Shown here: positions 38,836 through 48,728 of the stretch, piece by piece | Layout: the number at the start of each line of letters is the position of its first letter | Numbering within the stretch: position 1 is the first letter of the stretch | Source: Paraprevotella clara YIT 11840 | Lineage (GTDB): Bacteria > Bacteroidota > Bacteroidia > Bacteroidales > Bacteroidaceae | NCBI RefSeq assembly: GCF_000233955.1 | Contig: NZ_JH376661.1 | Coordinates: 62,001-126,000 of the forward strand | Direction of reading: 5' to 3' | DNA: 64,000 nt | Program-made: the position numbers and the translations under genes | Notes under the pieces: generated by a model | What the model was told of the DNA's origin: nothing | The model's database searches: none | Seen by the model: the letters and a program-made list of their open reading frames with translations, nothing else

Positions 38836-39105
38836 TTACTTCTTCTTGTTACCAGCATGGCCACCGAACTTACGCGTAGGGGCAAACTCACCCAACTTGT
38901 GTCCAACCATATTCTCAGTAACGTAAACAGGAATAAACTTATTTCCGTTGTGAACTGCAATTGTATGACCTACAAAATCAGGAGATATCATTGAAGCTCT
39001 GGCCCAAGTCTTTACCACGCTCTTCTTACCGCTCTCATTCATTGCGAGAACTTTCTTTTCGAGCTTTACTTCGATGTATGGACCTTTTTTTAATGAACGA
39101 CTCAT
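38836..39105 (-). CDS. rpsS: 30S ribosomal protein S19
   Basis: 89 residues. [40 protein letters not shown] and [18 protein letters not shown] are S19 signatures. S19 binds 16S rRNA in the 30S head with S13. Confidence 0.98.
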   Translation of the reverse strand: MSRSLKKGPYIEVKLEKKVLAMNESGKKSVVKTWARASMISPDFVGHTIAVHNGNKFIPVYVTENMVGHKLGEFAPTRKFGGHAGNKKK

Positions 39106-39125
39106 AATTTACTCAGATTTACTTG

Positions 39126-39953
39126 TTACTTCTTATTACATCTTTCGATAATATACTTGTTGGACTGCTTTTTCGGAGCTCTTGTCTTCAAGCCCTTAGC
39201 ATACAATCCCTTGCGTGAACGCGGGTGTCCTCCGGACTGACGGCCTTCACCACCACCCATCGGGTGATCAACCGGGTTCATAACCACACCACGGTTATGA
39301 GGACGGCGACCCAACCAACGAGAGCGTCCGGCTTTACCAGAACTTTCCAACGCATGATCTGAGTTACCTACGCTACCGACAGTAGCCTTACAAGCACTAA
39401 GAATCTGACGAGTCTCACCTGAAGGCAACTTGATGACACAATAACGTCCCTCACGAGAAGTCAACTGTGCAAAATTACCGGCAGAGCGAACGAGCAAGGC
39501 ACCTTGACCGGGACGCAATTCGATATTGTGAATTACGGTACCGACCGGGATGTTCTCCAAAGGAAGTGCATTACCAATCTCAGGCGCTGCATCCTTTCCA
39601 GACATCAACGTGCTGCCTACTTGCAAGCCGTTAGGAGCAATAATATAACGTTTTTCACCATCTGCGTAAAACAACAAAGCAATACGAGCCGAACGGTTCG
39701 GATCGTATTCAATCGTCTTCACTACAGCTGGAACACCATCTTTCTCTCTCTTGAAATCAATCAAACGGAACTTTCTCTTGTGACCGCCGCCCAAATAGCG
39801 CATTGTCATCTTACCGACATTGTTACGACCACCTGTTGAACGTTTGCCATATACAAGAGACTTTTCTGGTACCGATGCAGTAATCTCTTCAAAAGTACCA
39901 ATAATCTTGTGTCTCTGCCCTGGTGTTGTGGGCTTAAATTTACGTACTGCCAT
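39126..39953 (-). CDS. rplB: 50S ribosomal protein L2
   Basis: 275 residues. [20 protein letters not shown] near residue 40, the OB and SH3-like folds, and [18 protein letters not shown] with its conserved histidine are L2 hallmarks. L2 is needed for subunit association and the peptidyl-transferase centre. It lies 7 bases downstream of rplW. Confidence 0.98.
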   Translation of the reverse strand: MAVRKFKPTTPGQRHKIIGTFEEITASVPEKSLVYGKRSTGGRNNVGKMTMRYLGGGHKRKFRLIDFKREKDGVPAVVKTIEYDPNRSARIALLFYADGEKRYIIAPNGLQVGSTLMSGKDAAPEIGNALPLENIPVGTVIHNIELRPGQGALLVRSAGNFAQLTSREGRYCVIKLPSGETRQILSACKATVGSVGNSDHALESSGKAGRSRWLGRRPHNRGVVMNPVDHPMGGGEGRQSGGHPRSRKGLYAKGLKTRAPKKQSNKYIIERCNKK

Positions 39954-39960
39954 CTTTTAT

Positions 39961-40251
39961 TTAAATATTGCTGTAAAAATCAATAGTTTCGCCTTCCTTC
40001 AAAGTCACAATTGCCTTTTTGTAAGCATTCGTACGACCCTGAATAAGACCAGACTTGGTGTAACGGCTCTTGGATTTACCTGCATATCTACAAGTATTCA
40101 CCGCTACTACAGTAACATTGTACAAAGCTTCGACTTCTTTCCTAATTTCTAATTTATTAGCCTCAGGACGAACAATGAAGCCGAATTTATTCTGCTTCTC
40201 TGTAATTGCGGTCATCTTCTCAGTGACCAACGGTTTAATAATATATCCCAT
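39961..40251 (-). CDS. rplW: 50S ribosomal protein L23
   Basis: 96 residues. IKPLVTEKMTAITEKQNKFGF at the start and VVAVNTCRYAGKSKSRYTK identify L23, the main docking site for trigger factor and SRP at the exit tunnel. It follows rplD by 16 bases. Confidence 0.97.
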   Translation of the reverse strand: MGYIIKPLVTEKMTAITEKQNKFGFIVRPEANKLEIRKEVEALYNVTVVAVNTCRYAGKSKSRYTKSGLIQGRTNAYKKAIVTLKEGETIDFYSNI

Positions 40252-40267
40252 AATGGTTCTCTATTCC

Positions 40268-40897
40268 TTATTTGGTTAAGATTTCGTCGACAACTTTAAG
40301 CGAGTTTTCAGTCACAACCATAACGTCTGCGTTCAATACCTTATAAGTATTCAGCGCAGCCGCAGTCATAACATTAACACGTTCGATGTTACGAGCTGAC
40401 AAATATACGTTTTTATTTGCACCCGGTAAAACGAACAAGGCTTTCTTGCCATCAACTTTAAGATTATTTATAATTTCTACAAATTGCTTAGTCTTCGGAG
40501 CTTCCATAGTAAAGTCCTCAACCACCACAATTGCATTCTCTTTCGCCTTGTAAGACAGAGCCGACTTACGAGCCAAAACCTTAACCTTCTTATTCAATTT
40601 GAAACCGTAATCACGAGGCTTAGGACCGAATACACGACCACCACCTACCAATACGGGAGAGTTGATATCACCGCGACGGGCACCGCCACCACCTTTCTGG
40701 CGACCTAACTTACGGGTAGAACCGCTCACTTCACTTCTTTCCTTCGACTTAGCCGTACCCTGACGCTGGTTAGCCAAATACTGCTTTACGTCAAGATAAA
40801 TCACATGGTCATTAGGCTCGATATTGAAGATAGAATCATTCAGAAGAACTTTTCTTCCGGTATCTTCACCCTTGATATTTAATACACTAACTTCCAT
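40268..40897 (-). CDS. rplD: 50S ribosomal protein L4
   Basis: 209 residues. [39 protein letters not shown] and [17 protein letters not shown] form the L4 tunnel-loop core. In E. coli L4 represses the S10 operon. Its start overlaps the rplC stop by one base (TAATG). Confidence 0.98.
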   Translation of the reverse strand: MEVSVLNIKGEDTGRKVLLNDSIFNIEPNDHVIYLDVKQYLANQRQGTAKSKERSEVSGSTRKLGRQKGGGGARRGDINSPVLVGGGRVFGPKPRDYGFKLNKKVKVLARKSALSYKAKENAIVVVEDFTMEAPKTKQFVEIINNLKVDGKKALFVLPGANKNVYLSARNIERVNVMTAAALNTYKVLNADVMVVTENSLKVVDEILTK

Positions 40898-41514
40898 TAC
40901 TTTTCAATTATTACGATTGAACCTTTGTAACCGGGCACCGAACCTTTAATAAGGAGCAGATTGTGTTCCGGAATTACTTTTAATACTTGCAAATTTTGTG
41001 CAGTTACACGCTCGTTACCCATTTGACCGCCCATACGCAAGCCTTTGAAAACTTTAGCGGGATAAGAACAAGCACCGATAGAACCGGGCTTACGGGCACG
41101 GTTGTGCTGACCATGAGTAGTCTGACCTACACCACCGAAACCATGACGCTTAACTACACCCTGGAAGCCTTTACCTTTTGAAGTTCCGATTACATCTACG
41201 TAAACGGTTCCTTCAAACATGTCTACCGTAACGGTGTCACCTAAATTCAACTCTTGTTCGAAACCTGTGAACTCGGCCAAGTGTCTCTTGGGAGTAGTAC
41301 CTGCCTTCTTGAAGTGTCCCATAAGAGGAGCTGTCGTATTCTTCTCCTTAGCTTCCTGGAAACCAAGCTGAACAGCAGCATAACCGTCTTTTTCCACACT
41401 CTTAATCTGAGTTACTACACAAGGACCAGCTTCGATAACAGTGCATGGAACATTCTTACCATCGGCACTGAATACGGATGTCATTCCGATTTTCTTTCCT
41501 AATAATCCTGGCAT
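40897..41514 (-). CDS. rplC: 50S ribosomal protein L3
   Basis: 205 residues. [20 protein letters not shown], the [15 protein letters not shown] stretch near residue 118 and [20 protein letters not shown] are L3 signatures. L3 nucleates 50S assembly. It follows rpsJ by 21 bases. Confidence 0.98.
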   Translation of the reverse strand: MPGLLGKKIGMTSVFSADGKNVPCTVIEAGPCVVTQIKSVEKDGYAAVQLGFQEAKEKNTTAPLMGHFKKAGTTPKRHLAEFTGFEQELNLGDTVTVDMFEGTVYVDVIGTSKGKGFQGVVKRHGFGGVGQTTHGQHNRARKPGSIGACSYPAKVFKGLRMGGQMGNERVTAQNLQVLKVIPEHNLLLIKGSVPGYKGSIVIIEK

Positions 41515-41535
41515 TTCAGTTAATTTTTAATAGTA

Positions 41536-41841
41536 CTAAACTTTAATTTCTACTTCTACACCGCTTGGCAATTCAAGCTTCATCAACGCATCCACAGTCT
41601 TAGCAGTAGAACTGTAGATATCAATCAATCTCTTGTAAGAAGACAACTCGAACTGTTCACGAGACTTCTTATTAACGAAAGTCGAACGGTTCACCGTAAA
41701 AATACGCTTGTGCGTAGGGAGAGGTATCGGACCGCTCACAATCGCACCTGTCACTTTCACTGTCTTCACAATCTTCTCAGCCGACTTGTCTACCAAGTTG
41801 TGGTCGTAAGATTTCAGTTTAATTCTGATTTTCTGACTCAT
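41536..41841 (-). CDS. rpsJ: 30S ribosomal protein S10
   Basis: 101 residues. [20 protein letters not shown] and [21 protein letters not shown] are standard S10; in other bacteria S10 also pairs with NusG in transcription-translation coupling. A 94-base structured spacer separates it from fusA. Confidence 0.98.
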   Translation of the reverse strand: MSQKIRIKLKSYDHNLVDKSAEKIVKTVKVTGAIVSGPIPLPTHKRIFTVNRSTFVNKKSREQFELSSYKRLIDIYSSTAKTVDALMKLELPSGVEVEIKV

Positions 41842-41876
41842 TGTTTTATTAATTTGATGATTAATGAAAAGGAAAG

Positions 41877-41916
41877 AAGGTATACCGATTAAGAGTCATT
41901 CGCTAACCGGCACCTT
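41877..41916 (-). other. Hairpin in the fusA-rpsJ spacer
   Basis: On the minus strand AAGGT pairs with ACCTT and CCGGTTA with TAATCGG around a loop of about 12 bases. It occupies the 94-base gap before rpsJ, where E. coli carries the L4-responsive S10 leader. No U-run directly follows, so simple termination is unlikely; a processing site or ribosomal-protein leader is possible. Confidence 0.5.
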
Positions 41917-41935
41917 CCATCCAGTTTATTGTTTT

Positions 41936-44053
41936 TTATACCAAATCGGTACGTCCTTTGATTTCCTCAAGTACTGCCTTAGCGATAGAACTTGACACAG
42001 GAGCATGGTGGTCATACGTCATAGAAGACGTAGCCCGGCCGGAAGTGATCGTACGCAAAGCAGTCACGTAACCGAACATTTCTGCCAACGGTACCATTGC
42101 CTTCACGATACGGGCACCACTACGGCTGGTATCCATACCTTCAACCTGACCACGACGCTTGTTCAAGTCACCAATCACATCACCCATATTTTCTTCCGGA
42201 GTCACAACCTCCAGTTTCATAATAGGCTCCATCAATACGGGCTTAGCCTGAGCACAAGCACTCTTATAAGCCTGTAATGCACAGATTTCGAAAGACAACT
42301 GGTCTGAGTCAACCGGGTGGAACGAACCATCGAGCAATTCTACTTTCAAGCTGTCCATCGGGAAACCACCCAAAATACCATTCTTCATCGCACTCTCGAA
42401 ACCTTTCTGTACGGAAGGAATGAATTCCTTAGGAATATTACCGCCAGTCACCTTGTTCTCGAACTGCAAGCCGCCTTCTTTGTAGTCCTCATCTACCGGA
42501 CCTACGTTTACGATAATATCGGCAAACTTACCACGACCTCCGGACTGTTTCTTGTACACCTCACGCAAGTTGACTGTCTTAGTGATAGCCTCCTTGTAAT
42601 TCACCTGAGGTTTACCTTGGTTACACTCTACCTTAAACTCACGTTTCAAACGGTCGATAATAATATCCAAATGCAACTCACCCATACCGGAAATTACCGT
42701 CTGGCCAGTCTGCTCGTCAGTCTTCACAGTGAATGTAGGATCTTCTTCGGCCAACTTTGCCAAACCGTTAGACAGCTTGTCCAAGTCTTTCTGCGTTTTC
42801 GGCTCTACCGCAATACCGATAACCGGATCCGGGAAGTCCATAGACTCCAATACGATAGGAGCATCCTCATCGCACAAAGTATCACCCGTACGGATATCCT
42901 TGAAACCGACACCGGCACCGATATCACCGGCACCGATAACTTCAACCGGATTCTGATGATTTGAATGCATCTGGAACAAACGTGAAACACGCTCTTTCTT
43001 ACCGGAACGAGAATTATAAATATATGAACCGGCCTCTACCTTACCCGAATAAACACGGATAAATGTCAGACGGCCTACATACGGGTCGGTGGCAATCTTA
43101 AACGCCAAAGCCGAAGTCTTTTCCTCGTCCGACGGCTTGCGATCTTCTTCAGCACCTGTATCCGGATTTGTACCTACAACATTCGGCGTATCCAACGGGG
43201 AAGGCAAGAAAGCACAAACATAATCCAACAACGTCTGTACGCCCTTGTTCTTGAACGAAGAACCGCAAAGCATAGGAGTCACTTCCATCGCTACGGTTGC
43301 GGCACGCAAAGCCCGGAGAATTTCCTCTTCGGTAATTGTGGAAGGATCGTCGAAGTACTTGTTCATCAGCTCATCGTCGAACTCAGCCACTTTCTCCAAC
43401 ATCTTATCTCTCCACTCTTCTGCTTCAGCCTGCAAGTCTGCGGGGATTTCCTCTACGGAGTAATCCGCTCCCATCGTCTCGTCGTGCCACAAGATAGCCT
43501 TCATCTTAATCAAATCGACTACCCCTTTGAAGTTTTCCTCCGCACCGATAGGAATCACAACCGGACAAGGATTAGCACCCAAAACGTCCTTCATCTGGCG
43601 TACAACCTCAAAGAAGTCAGCACCAGAACGGTCCATCTTGTTGACATACCCCATACGCGGTACATTATACTTGTCAGCCTGACGCCATACCGTTTCAGAC
43701 TGCGGTTCAACACCACCTACAGCACAGTATGCAGCCACGGCACCATCCAACACACGCAACGAACGTTCTACCTCTGCAGTAAAGTCCACGTGTCCCGGAG
43801 TATCGATCAAGTTAATTTTATAGGTTTGACCATTCCATTTCCAACGAGTTGTCGTAGCAGCCGAAGTAATAGTAATACCGCGCTCCTGCTCCTGAGCCAT
43901 CCAGTCCATCGTAGCAGCACCATCGTGCACCTCTCCGATCTTATGCGTAAGACCGGTATAGAAAAGAATACGCTCTGAAGTCGTTGTCTTACCGGCATCA
44001 ATATGAGCCATGATACCGATATTACGGGTCAAATGTAAATCTTGCTTTGCCAT
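41936..44053 (-). CDS. fusA: Elongation factor G
   Basis: 705 residues. GTPase motifs are present: [15 protein letters not shown] (P-loop), [15 protein letters not shown] and [11 protein letters not shown]; domains II-V follow to residue 705. EF-G drives translocation and, with RRF, recycling. It is 21 bases after rpsG; tuf is not next to it as it is in E. coli. Confidence 0.98.
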   Translation of the reverse strand: MAKQDLHLTRNIGIMAHIDAGKTTTSERILFYTGLTHKIGEVHDGAATMDWMAQEQERGITITSAATTTRWKWNGQTYKINLIDTPGHVDFTAEVERSLRVLDGAVAAYCAVGGVEPQSETVWRQADKYNVPRMGYVNKMDRSGADFFEVVRQMKDVLGANPCPVVIPIGAEENFKGVVDLIKMKAILWHDETMGADYSVEEIPADLQAEAEEWRDKMLEKVAEFDDELMNKYFDDPSTITEEEILRALRAATVAMEVTPMLCGSSFKNKGVQTLLDYVCAFLPSPLDTPNVVGTNPDTGAEEDRKPSDEEKTSALAFKIATDPYVGRLTFIRVYSGKVEAGSYIYNSRSGKKERVSRLFQMHSNHQNPVEVIGAGDIGAGVGFKDIRTGDTLCDEDAPIVLESMDFPDPVIGIAVEPKTQKDLDKLSNGLAKLAEEDPTFTVKTDEQTGQTVISGMGELHLDIIIDRLKREFKVECNQGKPQVNYKEAITKTVNLREVYKKQSGGRGKFADIIVNVGPVDEDYKEGGLQFENKVTGGNIPKEFIPSVQKGFESAMKNGILGGFPMDSLKVELLDGSFHPVDSDQLSFEICALQAYKSACAQAKPVLMEPIMKLEVVTPEENMGDVIGDLNKRRGQVEGMDTSRSGARIVKAMVPLAEMFGYVTALRTITSGRATSSMTYDHHAPVSSSIAKAVLEEIKGRTDLV

Positions 44054-44074
44054 TGTTAGCTACTTTAATAAAAA

Positions 44075-44551
44075 TTAGAATCTAAAGTGTGCGAATGCAC
44101 GGTTAGCCTCGGCCATACGGTGCATATCTTCCTTACGCTTGAAAGCACCACCCTGTTCATTGTAAGCATCCATGATTTCTGCGGCCAATTTGTCTGCCAT
44201 GGTCTTTCCGCCACGCTTACGGGCAAAAAGAATCAAATTCTTCATTGAAACAGACTCCTTACGCTCAGGACGGATTTCCGTCGGCACCTGGAATGTAGCA
44301 CCACCGACACGGCGAGACTTCACCTCCACCTGCGGAGTCACATTATCCAAAGCGGCTTTCCAAATCTCCAATGCACTTTTCTCTTCGTTGGCCATTTTAG
44401 CCTTCACGGTTTCAAGTGCTGCATAGAAAATCTCATACGAGAGATTCTTCTTGCCATCATACATCAAATGGTTTACAAACTTAGAAACTTTAACATCGTT
44501 AAAGACAGGATCCGGAAGGATCACACGTTTTTTTGGTTTTGCTTTTCTCAT
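44075..44551 (-). CDS. rpsG: 30S ribosomal protein S7
   Basis: 158 residues from ATG 44551 ([18 protein letters not shown]). An in-frame extension to 44620 has no S7 similarity and lies in the spacer. [19 protein letters not shown] and [20 protein letters not shown] are S7 signatures. A 125-base spacer lies between rpsL and rpsG, the place where E. coli S7 represses its own message. Confidence 0.97.
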   Translation of the reverse strand: MRKAKPKKRVILPDPVFNDVKVSKFVNHLMYDGKKNLSYEIFYAALETVKAKMANEEKSALEIWKAALDNVTPQVEVKSRRVGGATFQVPTEIRPERKESVSMKNLILFARKRGGKTMADKLAAEIMDAYNEQGGAFKRKEDMHRMAEANRAFAHFRF

Positions 44552-44676
44552 TTCAAAAAGTTTTTTCAGTTTGGCTGTACTTCGATAATCTTCAACCCTC
44601 CCTCCGGAGCATTTACTCAACCTTTAGCTCAACAAACCAAAACTAATAAATAATAGATTCTTTACAATCAAATGAT

Positions 44677-45060
44677 TTACTTCTTACCAGCTTTAGGACG
44701 CTTTGCACCATACTTGGAACGACGCTGCGTGCGGTTAGCCACACCGGCCGTATCCAAAGTACCACGTACGATGTGGTAACGAACACCCGGGAGGTCTCTC
44801 ACACGACCGCCACGTACCAATACGATAGAGTGTTCCTGCAAGTTATGACCTTCACCCGGAATGTAAGAGTTCACTTCCTTCATGTTAGTCAAACGCACAC
44901 GAGCGACCTTACGCATCGCTGAATTAGGTTTCTTCGGTGTGGTAGTGTACACACGGACACAAACACCGCGACGCTGAGGACAGTTGTCCAACGCCGGTGA
45001 TTTGCTCTTTTCTACCAACACTGTTCTACCTTTTCTTACCAATTGTTGAATAGTAGGCAT
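44677..45060 (-). CDS. rpsL: 30S ribosomal protein S12 with Arg at position 88
   Basis: 127 residues. [40 protein letters not shown] and [19 protein letters not shown] identify S12, the decoding-centre protein. The loop that in E. coli reads GGRVKDLPG here reads GGRVRDLPG (codon AGA at 44799-44797), placing Arg at residue 88, where substitutions of Lys alter streptomycin response. Lys at the other classical site (TPKKPNSA) is intact. First gene of the superoperon, behind a perfect promoter. Confidence 0.97.
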   Translation of the reverse strand: MPTIQQLVRKGRTVLVEKSKSPALDNCPQRRGVCVRVYTTTPKKPNSAMRKVARVRLTNMKEVNSYIPGEGHNLQEHSIVLVRGGRVRDLPGVRYHIVRGTLDTAGVANRTQRRSKYGAKRPKAGKK

Positions 45061-45141
45061 TGTCTTTGTTTTTTAAATTATATATATTGTTATTTATATG
45101 ATGCAAATTCGTAAAAGTCCACATTAAGGGCTTTCAGGCCG

Positions 45142-45172
45142 CAAAGTTACGAATTTTATTCCAATACACAAT
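45142..45172 (-). promoter_or_regulatory. Promoter of the ribosomal superoperon
   Basis: Minus strand TAACTTTG (45142-45149) is a perfect TAnnTTTG -7 element; ATTG (45169-45172) lies 19 bases upstream as -33. It is the only clear promoter seen for the block rpsL to rplQ, with an untranslated leader of about 75 bases. Confidence 0.75.
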
Positions 45173-45275
45173 GTGTTTTCCTCTTATTTAAAGGTTAGCC
45201 CCCATACAAAGCCTCCTACGGCATAGTATTTTAACTTATTTTTCACCGAAAAAGTGTTTTTTACGGATTCAAGGC

Positions 45276-45301
45276 AAAAAAAGAAGGAGGACTAAGCCTC
45301 C
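45276..45301 (-). terminator. Terminator overlapping the end of the DUF3467 gene
   Basis: GGAGG and CCTCC pair around CTTAGT, which contains the stop codon region of the DUF3467 gene, and TTCTTTTTTT follows on the minus strand. It separates that gene from the rpsL promoter. Confidence 0.8.
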
Positions 45302-45615
45302 CCTTTATTGATTTTGAACGGAGCCACCGTACGAGGTCCGCCCTGATGCATATCTATTTCTCCGAAGTTGTGTTCGTACTTATTAATATTGTCCTGCAAG
45401 GCATAAAGCAAACGTTTGGCATGCTCCGGAGCCATGACGATACGGGATTTCACATTAGCTTTAGGCAATCCCGGCATCATGCACACGAAGTCTATAATCA
45501 CCTCGGACGTGGAGTGCGCAATCATGGCCAAGTTTGCGTATGTTCCCTGAGCTACTTCCGGACTAATCTCTATTTGCAGCATACCTTCCTGCTGCGGTTT
45601 TTCTTCATTACTCAT
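45292..45615 (-). CDS. DUF3467 family protein
   Basis: 107 residues. The sequence QIEISPEVAQGTYANLAMIAHS, then FVCMMPGLPKANVKSRIVMAPEHAKRLL (both conserved blocks, cited in part) matches the small DUF3467 family common in Bacteroidota. No signal peptide or membrane segment. As I recall, its neighbours rpoC and rpsL are conserved in Bacteroides, but its function is unknown. It has its own promoter and terminator. Confidence 0.86.
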   Translation of the reverse strand: MSNEEKPQQEGMLQIEISPEVAQGTYANLAMIAHSTSEVIIDFVCMMPGLPKANVKSRIVMAPEHAKRLLYALQDNINKYEHNFGEIDMHQGGPRTVAPFKINKGEA

Positions 45616-45659
45616 AATCGTTAGAATTTATATTTCATATACCTATTTATATATAGGCA

Positions 45660-45691
45660 CAAATATAGGCATTTTCTCCCGTAACGACAAT
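45660..45691 (-). promoter_or_regulatory. Promoter of the DUF3467 gene
   Basis: Minus strand TATATTTG (45660-45667) is a perfect TAnnTTTG; ATTG (45688-45691) lies 20 bases upstream. The leader would be about 35 bases. Confidence 0.75.
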
Positions 45692-45985
45692 ATGCGGACT
45701 AAAAAAGCCATGCCAATTCTCCAACTGCCATATCAAGGCCATCGTGTTTTGCCCCATATATCCCATTGTACAGAAAGCCCGTAATACTATCACTTCCCCC
45801 AAAGCATTCTCGGGAGCCTTTTCACCTGACAAAATAAAAGCTAAAAGTACGTTTTCTTATGCTACAAGCAAGTAAAAGGGAACAATACGACAAATATTAA
45901 AAAACCAGTAGCAATCATTTAGAGAGGTTTTCATGAATAAATATCCAAAAATACACTGAACAAACGAATATTTCACGCATATATG

Positions 45986-46050
45986 CAAATCGTTCACAGC
46001 CAAACGAAAAATCATTCGGCTGAAAGCGAAAAATCATCTGGCGCAGAATG
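45986..46050. repeat. Alternating-word intergenic element, copy 2
   Basis: Words CAGCC and GGCTG (inverted) alternate with AT-rich spacers AAACGAAAAATCATT and AAGCGAAAAATCATC, followed by TGGCGC. Spacer length and the core GAAAAATC match the element at 26785-26867, although the word itself differs. Confidence 0.5.
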
Positions 46051-46287
46051 AGGAAAAGCAGTGTGGGAAAAAGCCCAAAAACGTCCCAAAAATGGGAAAA
46101 GATGGACTGAGAACGGCCTGCCAAGAGCCAGAACGGACGTTTCGACATACATTTGGCAACTATCAAAAAGCTCCCGGAAACGCCCTTGCGCTTTACCGGA
46201 ACGATACACCATGCGCCCAAGCCGACCGGCCTTCCGGCAAAAAGGCAACCTAAGCCCCCATTCCCTTGCAAACAGGAAACCGCAAAA

Positions 46288-46350
46288 CCGATGAGAATCG
46301 TTTATTTTCCTCCATGGCCCCACTCGTCCCCAAATGGACGATTCTCACGG
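46288..46350. repeat. Long interrupted inverted repeat
   Basis: TGAGAATCGT (46292-46301) is perfectly inverted at 46338-46347, with flanking CCG/CGG and an inner TCCAT/ATGGA pair, forming a cruciform-capable stem with a loop of about 18-36 bases. No transposase or terminator T-run is attached. Confidence 0.5.
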
Positions 46351-46650
46351 GGAGAAACTTACTTTTTGACATTCTGGCGTATCTCTCCCCCGGTGGCTCC
46401 CTACACTCATTCATAAGAAATACATCGCCTTTCCGGCATGATACCTTTCATCGACACATAAAACTCGCAGCATGTAGAATTGTTGTAATACTCAACGACA
46501 TCACTGCCTGAATGTCATACTTCGAAAAAAACATCTGAAAAAGGAGTTATAAAACTGCTTACCCTTCGGTGCACTCCCTCTCATCCCGAATACAATAATA
46601 TCTTATATAGGCAATCGGAGCAAATCATAACCAAAACATATCTGCAACAA

Positions 46651-46677
46651 GAGCTGTAATCTGAAAAAATACAGCTC
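46651..46677 (-). terminator. Hairpin downstream of the 663-residue gene
   Basis: GAGCTGTA and TACAGCTC pair perfectly around 11 bases, about 60 bases beyond the stop at 46737. The following T content is weak (TTGTTGCAG), so it may protect the message 3' end rather than terminate alone. Confidence 0.45.
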
Positions 46678-46736
46678 TCGTTGTTATAATATGAAATTCA
46701 TACGAGCTTCACTAAATGGCGGACAAATACAATTAT

Positions 46737-48728
46737 TTATTGCCTCTGGAATTTTGCAGAATATTTCTGTCCTCTAATATCATAATAGTTCAAGACGTAT
46801 GTACCCTTCCTCAAAGAACCGATTTGTATAATGGGAGACGGACTCTCTACTTTTCCTTTCAATAAGGGACGAAGCATGTAACCGTCTAAAGGCAGTATCT
46901 CATACGAAACTAACAAATGCTTGGACTTACTGCGACTACGTGTATCCTTAATCTGGATTTCATCTCGGAACATCTGCACCTCAAAATTCGATTCTGTAGG
47001 TTCCAACGGAGCTATCTCTAATGTCTCACTTCTTACACTACCGTTCTTGTTATAAGCTATGATGGTAAATTTCGAATAAAATTCCTTATCTACCGTTGCC
47101 ACAAAATATCCTTTTTTGAAGTCATTGACCTCAAATACGCTCGGTACACGGTCGCCTTCATCCAATTGTTCCACAAGGATACGCTCTGTACCTTCCAAGT
47201 TCTTTATTCCTATTTTGATGTCTCTCATGTATTCATTGGCTGATACATGGGTGGACACAGCAGGCATAATGCCAGAAAACTTCAGTTCCGTACGTTGTGG
47301 CAGGTAGTCCAACACATAATAACGTGTTTTCATTAAGCGAAGCTCCTTATAGCCGTTCCCAACATGAATAATATTTAAATTGCATCGGTTAATTCTACAC
47401 CGTAAATACCCGTCACAAGTACGTGCATAGTCATTGGCGTCATCATTTATATTTAATTTGTCTAATTCTATTTTTAGATCTGTGGGTATAGGAGGTATAA
47501 TCTGACTTATTATATCCCACGTACCGTCTTTTTTCAGCAGAGCAACACTAACCCCTTCGCGTGTCAAAAATCCTCCCGGACGATAATTATGGTCGTATGG
47601 CTCGCAATAATCATTTATACTAAATGATGTCATATTATACGGGATGTTCACACTTTCCGCAATAGTAGAAGTTCCATTTTGTTCTTGTAATGTATTTATA
47701 GCATCAGTCAAATCCAACACCCCATTGTATTCAATTAGATTGCTTGTAGAAGCAGGCACCGAACTATTTTGGTTTACCCCATCTCCTGTTGGATAGTCGG
47801 ACATGTTCCAATCCAAAAAATTTTCTAATAGATCAGAATAATCGTCCGAGATATCACGTATTACACTACCCTTTCCAAAGTTGTAAGACAATAGCTCTGT
47901 TATTTTATAATTAGATTTTGCCACAAACGTATTTAATGAAATTCCGTTTTGCCACACCGGAGGAGCATATAACAACATGTTATTTCCTAAATGAATTTGT
48001 CCTTGAGTCGCATCCTTATACGCATCAAATGGGTCAGATGATAAATGCCTATTTACCGCTTGCTCAAAAGGAGTACATCTACTTTCATCCACTGTAAGCG
48101 TCTTGTTCACGACGTTGGCCGGAAACTTCCAATAAAAGCCTAACCCTCTGGCAATATCCCGTAGAGCTACAGTTACAAAATCATATTTATTTACCGGAGT
48201 AGAATACAATGAAAACGAGAACTCATCTAACATGTCCTCATTATAAGTGATTTCAAAATCAGGTTTGGTGAAAAATGCACTATCCACGTCATAAATGAAA
48301 CGCTCCTGATATCCTCTCATGTACTCAGAAAACACTACATATTTCACCTGTGTGGGAAGGCAAGTGTACAAATGTCCATATTGGTCTTCCCATTGATACG
48401 AGCCTATTTCCATTTTAGATAATGGTTTCTGCCCTCCAGAAGCTCGGATATTTCCAATTTTTGCCGTTATGTCAAAGGGCAATGAAGTAGGTAGTTGTTC
48501 TTCCCATATTTTACAGGCGTACTCAAAAGCACCTTTCATCTCATTCGTCCAGTTGCCTTCATACTTTACCCGGAACACGGTTCCACCGGATATTTCACGT
48601 ACCACTGGTAAGTCTAAACACTTCTCTATGTACTCATCAAAACCATAGGAATACACTTCGTCCAAGTTTTGGCCGTACGCCATCCATCCTGCTGACAGGC
48701 AGGAACACAAAACAATAAATCTTTTCAT
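46737..48728 (-). CDS. Secreted metzincin-like protein with degenerate zinc site (RDIAR)
   Basis: 663 residues with a signal peptide (about 1-20, ending AYGQ). An N-terminal beta region (FRVKYEGNWTNEMKGAFEYACKIWEEQL, cited as the family's opening block) precedes KYDFVTVALRDIARGLGF at about residue 180-198. In active Bacteroidota relatives I know, this segment reads ...LHEIAHGLGF; here Arg190, Asp191 and Arg194 replace His, Glu and His. Further family landmarks remain: LLYAPPVWQNGISL and SVIRDISDDYSDLLENFLDW. The C-terminus ends with a short sorting-domain-like beta tail. It overlaps the 352-residue gene by four bases (ATGA). Protease activity is unlikely; binding or scaffolding is inferred. 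The gene is AT-rich compared with neighbours. Confidence 0.72.
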   Translation of the reverse strand: MKRFIVLCSCLSAGWMAYGQNLDEVYSYGFDEYIEKCLDLPVVREISGGTVFRVKYEGNWTNEMKGAFEYACKIWEEQLPTSLPFDITAKIGNIRASGGQKPLSKMEIGSYQWEDQYGHLYTCLPTQVKYVVFSEYMRGYQERFIYDVDSAFFTKPDFEITYNEDMLDEFSFSLYSTPVNKYDFVTVALRDIARGLGFYWKFPANVVNKTLTVDESRCTPFEQAVNRHLSSDPFDAYKDATQGQIHLGNNMLLYAPPVWQNGISLNTFVAKSNYKITELLSYNFGKGSVIRDISDDYSDLLENFLDWNMSDYPTGDGVNQNSSVPASTSNLIEYNGVLDLTDAINTLQEQNGTSTIAESVNIPYNMTSFSINDYCEPYDHNYRPGGFLTREGVSVALLKKDGTWDIISQIIPPIPTDLKIELDKLNINDDANDYARTCDGYLRCRINRCNLNIIHVGNGYKELRLMKTRYYVLDYLPQRTELKFSGIMPAVSTHVSANEYMRDIKIGIKNLEGTERILVEQLDEGDRVPSVFEVNDFKKGYFVATVDKEFYSKFTIIAYNKNGSVRSETLEIAPLEPTESNFEVQMFRDEIQIKDTRSRSKSKHLLVSYEILPLDGYMLRPLLKGKVESPSPIIQIGSLRKGTYVLNYYDIRGQKYSAKFQRQ

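Larger units (their letters stand above)
45692..46736. other. One-kilobase gene-free region with structured repeats
   Basis: No convincing coding frame lies between the DUF3467 promoter and the stop of the 663-residue gene; the frames present lack ribosome binding sites and any protein similarity I recognise. The region holds an alternating-word repeat (45986-46050), a long interrupted inverted repeat (46288-46350) and a hairpin (46651-46677). Base composition changes from AT-rich to GC-richer around 46050-46400. It may be a remnant of a past insertion. Confidence 0.55.

Noticed and set aside
45647-45832. A 61-codon minus-strand frame upstream of DUF3467
   Set aside because: It overlaps the clear promoter at 45660-45691 and has no recognisable family features.
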